Source of the DNA: Phycisphaerales bacterium | GTDB taxonomy: Bacteria; Planctomycetota; Phycisphaerae; Phycisphaerales; UBA1924 | Reading direction: 5' to 3' | NCBI GenBank assembly: GCA_019747615.1 | Contig: JAIEQQ010000529.1 | Span: 1-7,320, forward strand | DNA length: 7,320 nucleotides | In this document: piece by piece, positions 1-6,050 of the stretch | Numbering within the stretch: the stretch's first letter is position 1 | Layout of the letters: the number at the start of each line of letters is the position of its first letter | The notes under the pieces: generated by a model | Database searches by the model: none | What the model saw: the letters and a program-made list of their open reading frames with translations, nothing else | Told to the model about the DNA's origin: nothing | Position numbers and translations under genes: made by a program

Positions 1-216
1 CTCACCCTTCAGATCGCCAGTGCCCTGGAAGAGCATCTGTCGCCGCGGGGGGTCGCGGTGATCATCGAGGGCCAGCACTCGTGCATGCAGCTCCGTGGCG
101 TGCGTCAACCCGATCCTGTCATGACCACGATGTCACTGCGCGGCGTCTATCGAGATCATCCCGAGAGTCGTCGCGAGATCCTCACCCTTCTGCGAACTGG
201 AGCCACAGCGGGGTGA
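1..216 (+). CDS. folE: GTP cyclohydrolase I, C-terminal part (5' end outside window)
   Basis: This is the last 71 codons of GTP cyclohydrolase I, read in frame from base 1 to TGA at 214-216. The enzyme converts GTP to 7,8-dihydroneopterin triphosphate and formate, the first step of tetrahydrofolate synthesis, in the cytoplasm. The visible part carries the conserved pattern PRGVAVIIEGQHSCM (residues 15-29 of the fragment) followed by RGVR (32-35), and the typical ending M-S-L-R-G-V-Y-R-D-x-P-E-S-R-R-E. Cys28 of the fragment, in the H-S-C motif, lines up with the third zinc ligand of the family (Cys181 in E. coli, from memory). The other two zinc ligands lie upstream of the window. The ending is complete for the family, with about 8 residues after the last conserved block. 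It lies 168 bases upstream of the photolyase gene on the same strand. Family assignment is firm; start and full length cannot be seen. Confidence 0.93.
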   Translation, partial: LTLQIASALEEHLSPRGVAVIIEGQHSCMQLRGVRQPDPVMTTMSLRGVYRDHPESRREILTLLRTGATAG

Positions 217-251
217 CATGAATGAAGCGATCCGTTCCCTTGGCGCGCGGG

Positions 252-263
252 ACGCCCGGGCGT
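252..263. promoter_or_regulatory. 12-bp perfect palindrome in folE-phr spacer
   Basis: ACGCCCGGGCGT reads the same on both strands. It lies 35 bases after the folE stop and 121 bases before the phr start. It could be an operator for a dimeric regulator, but no regulator is encoded in the window, and in GC-rich DNA such a palindrome can arise by chance. No second copy was noticed in the other spacers. Confidence 0.2.
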
Positions 264-302
264 TGGGTGCGTAGAGGTGGGTCACCGTGCGGATCGCTGA
301 TC

Positions 303-340
303 AAGGTAGACCGACGGGCTTCGGCTCGCCGGTCTGCCTT
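303..340 (+). terminator. strong UUCG-capped hairpin, likely folE terminator
   Basis: An 11-base arm AAGGTAGACCG (303-313) pairs with CGGTCTGCCTT (330-340) with a single T-G wobble. After an A-C mismatch the stem continues for 5 more pairs (one of them a G-T wobble), closed by a C(TTCG)G tetraloop, one of the most stable RNA loops known. The right arm is followed by CGTTTGTAG, which is only weakly T-rich, so this is an imperfect intrinsic terminator. Its position, 86 bases after folE and 44 bases before phr, suits termination of folE transcription. It could also protect the mRNA 3' end or act in the phr leader. Confidence 0.6.
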
Positions 341-384
341 CGTTTGTAGACTCTCGTCGTGATCCTCAGTCCATCGAGTATGCA

Positions 385-1818
385 ATGACCATTCTCCACT
401 GGTTCCGCGTTGATCTTCGTACGCACGACAACACCGCCCTGCTCGCGGCGTCGCGCGAGAGCAAGGGCCGCGTCGTCGGTCTGTACGTCATCAGCCCGTC
501 CGATTGGAATCGCCACGACGAAGCGCCGGTGAAAATCCGGTTCATTCTGCGAGGGCTCCGCGAGTTGTCAAACGAGCTGGCCAAGCTCAACATCCCGCTG
601 CTGATCCGCACGGCCCCGAGCATGAGCGATGTGCCCGTGGTCGTCGCGCAGGTAGCGGAGCAAGTTGGCGCGTCCCTCGTATACGCAAATCGGCAGTACG
701 AACTCAACGAGGTCGCCCGGGACGAGAGCGTTTCGTACGAGCTTGACTGCGGCGCTAAGTACTTCGTGACATTCCACGATCAGACGGTCATACCGCCTGC
801 GGAGCTTCGCACCGGCGAGGACTCGGCCTATACGGTGTTCTCGCCCTACAAGCGTCGGTGGCTCACAGCGCTCGCCGAACGCCGCGGCGTGGTGGTCGGC
901 GACCAACCGCCGAAGCAAGAGCGCATCGTGATGGCAACGACTCCCCCCGACGAGCCGCCCACTGAGGTCGCGGGTTTCAAGTCCGAGGTACCCGACGATC
1001 TCTGGCCCGCCGGCGAGCGCGAAGCGGAACGCCGCCTCAATGACTTCGTGCACGCTCGCATGAGGTCGTACAAAGAACGGCGCGACCTGCCGGCGGTCGA
1101 CGGCACGAGCGCACTCTCGCCGTACCTCGCGTGCGGGTTCATCTCTGCGCGACAGTGCCTCGCCCGCGCGATGAGGGCGAATCAGAACGTCGCCAGTGGC
1201 GGTGACATCGGCGCCGACACCTGGATCAGCGAACTCATCTGGCGTGAGTTCTACAAGAGCGTGCTGGTCAACTTCCCACGCGTCTGCATGGGGCGCGCGT
1301 TCAAGCCGGAGACGGAGCAGATCGTCTGGAGCGATCGCGAAGACCACTTTGAGGCCTGGACGCAAGGACGCACGGGCATTCCGATCGTTGACGCCGCGAT
1401 GCGGGCGCTGCTGGCCACCGGCTGGATGCACAACCGGCTGCGCATGATCGCCGCGATGTACCTGACCAAGGACCTCTTCATCGACTGGCGCAAAGGCGAG
1501 CGCTGGTTCATGCAGCACCTGATCGACGGCGATCTCTCGCAGAACAACGGCGGCTGGCAGTGGTCGGCCAGCACGGGCACCGACGCGGCCCCGTATTTCC
1601 GAATCTTCAACCCGGTGCTCCAGAGCCAGAAGTTCGACCCCGACGGCGCGTTCATCCGTCGCTGGGTGCCGGAGCTGCGCGACGTCGAAGGCGACGGGAT
1701 CCATGATCCCTCGGAGTTACCGATGCTTCTGCGCATGCGACTGGACTATCACCAGCCGCTGGTTGATCGCACCAGTGTGAAGGACCGTGTTCTCGCTGCG
1801 TTCAAGCGAAGTGAATAA
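385..1818 (+). CDS. phr: class I CPD deoxyribodipyrimidine photolyase
   Basis: This flavoprotein uses near-UV/blue light to split cyclobutane pyrimidine dimers in DNA. At 477 aa it matches the family (E. coli PhrB is 472 aa). An N-terminal antenna domain (about 1-130) is followed by the helical FAD domain (about 205-475). The FAD domain includes Y-K-x-R-R-D-L-P (229-236), T-S-x-L-S-P-Y-L-x-x-G (241-251), E-L-I-W-R-E-F-Y (283-290), TGWMHNRLRM (345-354) and Q-N-N-G-G-W-Q-W-x-A-S-T-G-T-D-A (386-401). With a constant offset of 9 from E. coli, the electron-transfer tryptophans are W315, W368 and W391, the flavin-contacting Asn is N387, and substrate-site residues are E283 and W286. N108 and E109 of the folate antenna site are present, so methenyltetrahydrofolate is the likely antenna. 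The equivalent of E. coli Lys293 appears to be Met302. The ATG at 385 gives the canonical M-x-I-L-H-W-F-R-V-D-L-R start; no Shine-Dalgarno motif precedes it. Confidence 0.95.
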   Translation: MTILHWFRVDLRTHDNTALLAASRESKGRVVGLYVISPSDWNRHDEAPVKIRFILRGLRELSNELAKLNIPLLIRTAPSMSDVPVVVAQVAEQVGASLVYANRQYELNEVARDESVSYELDCGAKYFVTFHDQTVIPPAELRTGEDSAYTVFSPYKRRWLTALAERRGVVVGDQPPKQERIVMATTPPDEPPTEVAGFKSEVPDDLWPAGEREAERRLNDFVHARMRSYKERRDLPAVDGTSALSPYLACGFISARQCLARAMRANQNVASGGDIGADTWISELIWREFYKSVLVNFPRVCMGRAFKPETEQIVWSDREDHFEAWTQGRTGIPIVDAAMRALLATGWMHNRLRMIAAMYLTKDLFIDWRKGERWFMQHLIDGDLSQNNGGWQWSASTGTDAAPYFRIFNPVLQSQKFDPDGAFIRRWVPELRDVEGDGIHDPSELPMLLRMRLDYHQPLVDRTSVKDRVLAAFKRSE

Positions 1819-1863
1819 ACCGTCAAGGCCGCGCCAGTCGCTCCTCGATGCGCTCCACGCCGG

Positions 1864-1869
1864 TATGCT
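1864..1869 (+). promoter_or_regulatory. possible -10 box for a leaderless argF transcript
   Basis: TATGCT matches the TAnnnT core of a -10 element and ends 8 bases before the ATG at 1878. If used, transcription would start at or next to the ATG and give a leaderless mRNA, which would fit the absence of a Shine-Dalgarno motif. No convincing -35 box is seen 16-18 bases upstream, so this is tentative. Confidence 0.22.
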
Positions 1870-1877
1870 TTCGCCCT

Positions 1878-2915
1878 ATGGCCAAACGCAAGGTACGAAC
1901 GAACGCGAGCTCAGCAGTCGCATCACAGCGAGCATCGGGGATCAAGGCACCGCGCGCCGGGAAGCCCAGCCGCCAGAACGTCGCAGTGTCGCAGCCGCGT
2001 GCATTCGCAGACCTGCTGACCGTCTTTGACCTCAGCCCCGCGCGATTCGAGCGCGTGCTCTCACTCGCCAGCGAGTGCAAGGCCAAGCCCGCATCGTTCG
2101 ACACCGTGCTCAAGGGCAAGTCGGTGATCCTGATCTTCGAGAAGCCCTCGCTGCGCACGCGCGTCAGCTTCGATGTCGGCGTCGCCAAGCTCGGCGGGAA
2201 CCCGCTGTTCTATCCGCATCACGATCAGCGCCTCGGCGAGCGCGAGAGCCTCAAAGACTTCGCCAAGAACCTCGACCGCATGGTCGATGCCATCGTCGCC
2301 CGCGTCTTCTCACAGCGGGCGCTGGAGGAGATGGCCGAGCACTCGCGCGTGCCGGTCATTAACGCCCTGAGCGATGAGCACCATCCGTGCCAGGCGCTGG
2401 CAGACCTGATGACCATCAAGGAACGCTTCGGCACGCTCGCTGGCCTGCGCGTGACATACGTCGGCGATGGCAACAACGTCACGCACTCGCTGATCCAGGC
2501 GTGCGCTCTGGCCGGCGCTCACATCACCGTGCTCAGCCCCGATGGCTATGGCCCGGACGAACTCATCGTCCGCACCGCCGCCCAGGTTGCCGAAGCACAG
2601 GGCGCCAGCGTTCGAGTGACCAGCGACATCGCGAGCGTCCGCGATCAGCATGCCATCTACACCGACGCCTGGATCTCCATGCACCAGAGCGGCAGCGACA
2701 AGAAGGAGCGGGCGCTTCGCGCGTTCCAGGTCAACGAATCGCTCATCTCAAGAATCGGCCGCAAGGACTCCATCTTCATGCACTGCCTCCCAGCCCATCG
2801 CGGCGAGGAAGTCTCCGCCGAAGTCATCGACGGCCCACGCTCGGTCGTCTACGACGAAGCGGAGAACCGCCTGTGGGCGCAGATGGGCGTGATGATTGAG
2901 TTGATGGGGATGTAG
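1878..2915 (+). CDS. argF: ornithine carbamoyltransferase
   Basis: The enzyme makes citrulline from ornithine and carbamoyl phosphate in arginine synthesis. Numbering from the ATG at 1878 (345 aa): carbamoyl-phosphate loop F-E-K-P-S-L-R-T-R-V-S-F (87-98), H-P-C-Q-A-L-A-D-L (169-177), G-D-G-N-N-V-x-H-S (196-204), ornithine loop D-A-W-I-S-M-H-Q (263-270), and F-M-H-C-L-P-A-H-R-G-E-E (300-311). The family usually has S-M-G in the ornithine loop; here it is S-M-H, followed by a non-standard S-G-S-D-K-K stretch. The first 40 or so residues are an extra tail rich in Arg, Lys, Ser and Ala with no acidic residue, before the usual start F-A-D-L-L-T-V-F-D-L-S. Other possible starts are an ATG at 1848 (355 aa) and a GTG at 1986 (309 aa, the usual family size, starting at S-Q-P-R-A-F-A-D-L). 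None has a Shine-Dalgarno motif. Function is secure; the start is not. It lies 59 bases after phr and is the first of three arg genes. Confidence 0.93.
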   Translation: MAKRKVRTNASSAVASQRASGIKAPRAGKPSRQNVAVSQPRAFADLLTVFDLSPARFERVLSLASECKAKPASFDTVLKGKSVILIFEKPSLRTRVSFDVGVAKLGGNPLFYPHHDQRLGERESLKDFAKNLDRMVDAIVARVFSQRALEEMAEHSRVPVINALSDEHHPCQALADLMTIKERFGTLAGLRVTYVGDGNNVTHSLIQACALAGAHITVLSPDGYGPDELIVRTAAQVAEAQGASVRVTSDIASVRDQHAIYTDAWISMHQSGSDKKERALRAFQVNESLISRIGRKDSIFMHCLPAHRGEEVSAEVIDGPRSVVYDEAENRLWAQMGVMIELMGM

Positions 2916-2917
2916 GA

Positions 2918-2945
2918 GGCACTGGGCACTGGGCATCGGGCACTG
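2918..2945. repeat. 4 x 7-bp tandem repeat GGCACTG just after argF
   Basis: Four head-to-tail units, GGCACTG, GGCACTG, GGCATCG, GGCACTG, begin 2 bases after the argF stop; the third differs at two bases. This is the GGGCACTGGGCA type of spacer repeat that I recall from several GC-rich genomes, notably planctomycetes. It has no coding sense and does not form a strong hairpin alone. Confidence 0.75.
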
Positions 2946-2980
2946 GAAAGCGGCAGTGACGCGTTGCTCAACTCGGTCAT

Positions 2981-3137
2981 CACTCTGTGTTCCTCCGCAC
3001 TCCTCCGTCCGCTCCGTGTACGGTTCTCCTCTTGCCGCAGGACAAACGCCTGAGCTCGCGCTCAGGGCTCCCTCTGTCCACCCTCTGCCCCCCACTGCGT
3101 TCCTCCGCACCCCCTGCGTCCTCTGCGTACTCGGTTC
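2981..3137. repeat. imperfect direct repeat of about 45 bp (2981-3026 and 3093-3137)
   Basis: The two copies share CACT, then GTTCCTCCGCAC exactly, then a run of CTCCGT/CTGCGT units, and end in CGGTTC. Internally each copy is made of degenerate TCCTCCG/CCTCTGCGT modules, so the spacer looks like a mini-array of pyrimidine-rich units. Together with the tandem repeat at 2918-2945 it fills most of the 261-base argF-argG spacer. No gene is supported here: the small open frames in it show no family resemblance. Confidence 0.6.
3049..3066 (+). terminator. short hairpin in argF-argG spacer
   Basis: CCTGAGC, loop TCGC, GCTCAGG: a perfect 7-bp stem lying between the two direct-repeat copies. It is not followed by a T run (GCTCCCTCTG follows), so it is at best a weak or factor-dependent terminator or an mRNA stability element. 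It is 134 bases after the argF stop. Confidence 0.25.
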
Positions 3138-3163
3138 CCCGCTACGCTTCCGCGCAATTTCCC

Positions 3164-3169
3164 AAAGGA
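3164..3169 (+). promoter_or_regulatory. Shine-Dalgarno motif for argG
   Basis: AAAGGA lies 7 bases before the ATG at 3177 and fixes the argG start. It is one of only two clear ribosome binding sites in the window. A TACGCT hexamer at 3143-3148 could be a -10 box giving a leader of about 20 bases, but no matching -35 box is evident. Confidence 0.7.
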
Positions 3170-3176
3170 CTTTCAC

Positions 3177-4436
3177 ATGGCCAAGCGTGTTGTCGTTGCG
3201 TATTCCGGCGGTCTTGACACTTCGGCCGTCATCCCGTGGCTGAAGGAAAACTACGGCTGTCAGGTCTTCGCCGTCGTCGGCGATGTCGGCCAAGGGGCCG
3301 AGGAACTCAAGGGCGTCGAGAAGAAAGCCATCAACAGCGGCGCAGAAGACTGCGTCGTGGTCGATCTCAAGCGCGAGTTCACCGAGGACTTCTGCTTCCC
3401 GATGCTCATCAGCGGCGCGATCTACGAGAGCCGCTACCTGCTCGGCACGTCGATCGCCCGCCCGATCCTCGCGCGCGCACAAGTGGACTACGCGCTCCAG
3501 ATCAAGGCCGACGGCCTCTGCCACGGCTGCACCGGCAAGGGCAACGACCAGGTCCGCTTCGAGAGCGTCTACGCCGCTCTGGCTCCGAACCTCGAAGTCA
3601 TCGCGCCCTGGCGCATCTGGGATCTTGGCGGGCGCGAAGACCTCCTGAAGTACCTCGCTGATCGCAAGATCCCCACCACCGCCAGCGCCCGCAAGATCTA
3701 TAGCCGCGACCGCAACCTCTGGCACATCAGCCACGAGGGCGCGGCCCTCGAAGACCCGTGGAACACCGTGCCCGATGACATCTGGATGCTCACGACCCAC
3801 CCCTGGAAAGCACCGAACAAGGCCGAGGACGTCAGCATCACCTTCGAGCGCGGCCGCCCCGTCACGCTCAACGGCAAGGCCATGCCCGGCGATGAACTCG
3901 TCATCAAGCTCAACACCATCGCCGGCAAACACGGCGTCGGACGCGTCGACATCGTCGAGAACCGCCTCGTCGGCATGAAGTCGCGCGGCTGCTACGAAAC
4001 CCCCGGCGGCACCGTCCTCATGGAAGCCCTTCGCGGCCTCGAACAACTCGTCCTCGATCGCGAGACCACCTACCTCCGCGAGCGCCTTGGCCTCGAGTTC
4101 GCCCGCGAAATCTACAACGGCCAGTGGTACACCCCCAAGCGCGAGGCGATGTGGGCGGCCTTCGACAATATCAGTGAGGCCATGACCGGCGAGATCGTCG
4201 TCCGCCTCTACAAGGGCACCGCGACGACCGTCCGCCGCAAGAGCGAGAACAGCCTGTTCAACGAGGCGTTCGCGACCTTCAGCCGCGACGCGGTGTATGA
4301 CCAGAAGGACGCGGGCGGGTTCATTCGGTTGTATACGTTGCCGGCGAGAATTGCGGCGTTGAAGGATGCGGGCGCGAGGAAGACCAAGAGCACGGGCTCG
4401 AAGGCGAAGTCGAAGGTCTCTTCCAAGAAAGCCTGA
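3177..4436 (+). CDS. argG: argininosuccinate synthase
   Basis: The enzyme joins citrulline and aspartate using ATP (to AMP and PPi), giving argininosuccinate. The product is 419 aa. The N-type ATP pyrophosphatase P-loop A-Y-S-G-G-L-D-T-S is at 8-16, and the second family signature [13 protein letters not shown] is at 117-129. Other conserved blocks are [12 protein letters not shown] (85-96), the N-L-W-H-I-S-H-E-G region (180-188) and [10 protein letters not shown] (270-279). The family normally ends soon after the R-L-Y-x-L-P block (384-389). Here about 20 extra residues (400-419) form a Lys/Ser tail with eight lysines and no acidic residue. Bulk codons mostly end in C; from about 4270 onward they shift to G-ending codons and TTG leucines. 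The start is set by AAAGGA 7 bases upstream. It sits between argF (261-base spacer) and argH (68-base spacer) and is very likely co-expressed with argH. Confidence 0.97.
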   Translation: MAKRVVVAYSGGLDTSAVIPWLKENYGCQVFAVVGDVGQGAEELKGVEKKAINSGAEDCVVVDLKREFTEDFCFPMLISGAIYESRYLLGTSIARPILARAQVDYALQIKADGLCHGCTGKGNDQVRFESVYAALAPNLEVIAPWRIWDLGGREDLLKYLADRKIPTTASARKIYSRDRNLWHISHEGAALEDPWNTVPDDIWMLTTHPWKAPNKAEDVSITFERGRPVTLNGKAMPGDELVIKLNTIAGKHGVGRVDIVENRLVGMKSRGCYETPGGTVLMEALRGLEQLVLDRETTYLRERLGLEFAREIYNGQWYTPKREAMWAAFDNISEAMTGEIVVRLYKGTATTVRRKSENSLFNEAFATFSRDAVYDQKDAGGFIRLYTLPARIAALKDAGARKTKSTGSKAKSKVSSKKA

Positions 4437-4493
4437 CCACGGCCGCGTGAATCGATTCGACACGGATGCGGCGGCAACCACACTCCCGTTCTT

Positions 4494-4499
4494 AAGGAT
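4494..4499 (+). promoter_or_regulatory. Shine-Dalgarno motif for argH
   Basis: AAGGAT, with its GGA core ending 6 bases before the ATG at 4505, supports that start. The rest of the 68-base argG-argH spacer has no terminator-like hairpin with a T run, consistent with read-through from argG. Confidence 0.7.
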
Positions 4500-4504
4500 C
4501 TCCC

Positions 4505-5902
4505 ATGGCTCTCTGGGGCGGCCGATTCGATGGTGACACGTCAGATTTGTTCAAGGCGTTGAACGACTCGCTGCCGTTTGATCGCGCGTTGGTGATGGAG
4601 GACATCGAGGGCTCGATCGCGTGGGCACGCGCGCTCGGGCGTGCGAAGGTCCTCAAGGCCGCTGACGTTTCGAAGCTGGTCAAGGCCCTTGAGTCCATCG
4701 CCGAGCGCGAGTCCGACCCCGCAACCGCCAAGATCACCTCTGCCACCGACGAAGACGTCCACTCGTTCGTCGAGCGCGAGCTCATCGCCCTCGTTGGCGA
4801 CCTTGGCAAGAAGCTCCACACCGGCCGCTCGCGAAACGATCAGGTCGCCACCGACGTCCGGCTCTGGACCGCCAGCGCGATCGTCAACCTTCGCCGGCTC
4901 ATCGCGCTAGCGATCGACGCACTGGTCTCGCTGGCCGATGCGGAGCTGAAGAAGCGCACCGTGCTGCCCGGCTACACCCATCTCCAGCGCGGCCAGCCCG
5001 TGCTCTTCGCCCACTGGTGTCTCGCCTACGTCGAGATGCTCCGGCGCGATCACGAGCGCTTCGGCGATGCCCTGTCTCGCGTCTGCGTCTCGCCGCTTGG
5101 CTCCGGCTCGCTCGCGGGCACCGCGTACCCGATCGACCGCGAAGCGCTCGCCACGGATCTCGGCTTTCTCGAAGCATCGCGCAACTCGCTCGACGCCGCG
5201 GGCGACCGCGACTTCGTCTTCGAGACCCTCTCGACGATCGCGCTCTGCGGCGTCCATCTCTCGCGATTGGGCGAGGATCTGATCCTCTACTCCTCCAGCG
5301 AGTTCGGCTTCATCCAGATGTCCGATCGTGTGACGAGCGGATCGAGCCTGATGCCGCAGAAGAAGAACCCCGACGCCGCGGAGCTGCTGCGGGGCAAGTC
5401 CGGTCGCCTCATCGGCAACCTCGTCCGCATCGCCACCACGCTCAAAGGCCTGCCCTTGGCGTACAACAAAGACCTGCAGGAAGACAAAGAGCCGCTCTTT
5501 GACTCTGTCGCACACCTCACGCTTTGTCTGCGAATCGTGCCCGAGTGCGTGTCAGGGATCACGATCAACCGCGATCGCATGCTCGCCGCGGCGGACGACG
5601 GGTTCTCAGCCGCGACGGACCTGGCGGATTATCTCGTCCGGGCCGGCGTGCCGTTCCGCGATGCGCACCACATCGCCGGCCGCCTCACTCGCACCGCTCT
5701 TGAGCTCCGAGTGCCGCTGCACCGGCTGACGCTGGAACAGATGCGGGCGATCGAGCCTCGCATCGGCCCGGACATCTTCAAGGAACTTTCGATCGACGCA
5801 CTGCTCGCCAAGCGCGACGTGGTCGGCGGCACCGCGATCAACCAGGTGCGAAAGCAGGTCGGCATCGCCAAGGCGAGCGTGAAGGCGATGCTGCGAGTGT
5901 GA
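4505..5902 (+). CDS. argH: argininosuccinate lyase
   Basis: The enzyme splits argininosuccinate into arginine and fumarate, the last step of arginine synthesis. At 465 aa it is the normal length. It belongs to the fumarase/aspartase superfamily and shows the three conserved regions: T-G-R-S-R-N-D-Q (107-114), G-Y-T-H-L-Q-R-G-Q-P (156-165, with the His of the active site at 159) and the signature GSSLMPQKKNP (279-289, with the catalytic-loop serine at 281). The N-terminus W-G-G-R-F (4-8) is typical, and K-D-L-Q-E-D-K-E (322-329) and the C-terminal G-G-T-A-x-x-x-V (441-448) are also family features. The protein acts as a cytoplasmic tetramer with shared active sites. The start is supported by AAGGAT upstream. 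The first 30 codons contain three TTG leucines, rare elsewhere in the arg genes. It closes the argF-argG-argH block; a structured 148-base spacer follows before hom. Confidence 0.97.
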   Translation: MALWGGRFDGDTSDLFKALNDSLPFDRALVMEDIEGSIAWARALGRAKVLKAADVSKLVKALESIAERESDPATAKITSATDEDVHSFVERELIALVGDLGKKLHTGRSRNDQVATDVRLWTASAIVNLRRLIALAIDALVSLADAELKKRTVLPGYTHLQRGQPVLFAHWCLAYVEMLRRDHERFGDALSRVCVSPLGSGSLAGTAYPIDREALATDLGFLEASRNSLDAAGDRDFVFETLSTIALCGVHLSRLGEDLILYSSSEFGFIQMSDRVTSGSSLMPQKKNPDAAELLRGKSGRLIGNLVRIATTLKGLPLAYNKDLQEDKEPLFDSVAHLTLCLRIVPECVSGITINRDRMLAAADDGFSAATDLADYLVRAGVPFRDAHHIAGRLTRTALELRVPLHRLTLEQMRAIEPRIGPDIFKELSIDALLAKRDVVGGTAINQVRKQVGIAKASVKAMLRV

Positions 5903-5999
5903 GTTTTCGGACGGTTGATGACAGCACGCGCCGCGAGGCGCACCGCCAGTGGCTGCGCGAGCGACGTGCATCCCCTAGGCCACCATCAACGCCCGAAAC
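5903..5999 (+). other. spacer able to fold into a branched hairpin, argH-hom
   Basis: Directly after the argH stop, GTTGATG (5914-5920) pairs with CATCAAC (5984-5990). Beyond a small internal loop, the CGG of 5908-5910 and the Ts before it pair with CCGAAAC (5993-5999), allowing a one-base bulge. The enclosed 63 bases hold a perfect hairpin GCGCC-GCGA-GGCGC (5928-5941) with a GNRA-type tetraloop, and further GC-rich self-complementary pieces such as GCCAGTGGC (5945-5953). It could be the argH terminator region (no T run follows) or a regulatory leader for hom-lysC. I do not recognise a known riboswitch, nor a leader peptide with runs of Thr, Ile or Met codons. Confidence 0.4.
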
Positions 6000-6050
6000 A
6001 CGCCAGAACTCACGCGGTATTGGGGATGTGCGCTTGCCTCCGGCTGGATT

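Noticed and set aside
1..190. Exact 10-base repeat CTCACCCTTC at 1-10 and 181-190
   Set aside because: Both copies encode Leu-Thr-Leu in the same folE frame at places where the family has ordinary helix residues; the flanks do not match, so chance is enough.
271..350. Three GTAGA copies (271, 306, 346) as LitR/CarH operator repeats before phr
   Set aside because: The spacings are 35 and 40 bases, not the tight regular spacing of such operators. Two of the copies belong to or abut the hairpin, and the pentamer is too short to mean much.
568..1704. A 378-codon open frame on the - strand opposite phr
   Set aside because: phr carries all the family motifs in the + frame; the antisense product has no recognisable domain and is a by-product of high GC.
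2956..3243. A 95-codon + strand open frame in the argF-argG spacer, running into argG
   Set aside because: It is made from the pyrimidine-rich repeats, overlaps the argG start in another frame, has no ribosome site and shows no family resemblance.
4448..4460. TGAATCGATTCGA before argH as an ArgR box
   Set aside because: It contains the 10-bp palindrome GAATCGATTC and resembles an ARG-box half, but the spacing of the two halves is too short for the usual 18-bp box, there is no second box, and it lies inside the argG-argH spacer and not at a promoter.
2748..4481. A 577-codon open frame on the - strand, longer than any real gene in the window
   Set aside because: It lies opposite argF, the spacer and argG and resembles no family. 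Long antisense frames are expected opposite genes whose codons end mostly in C or G.
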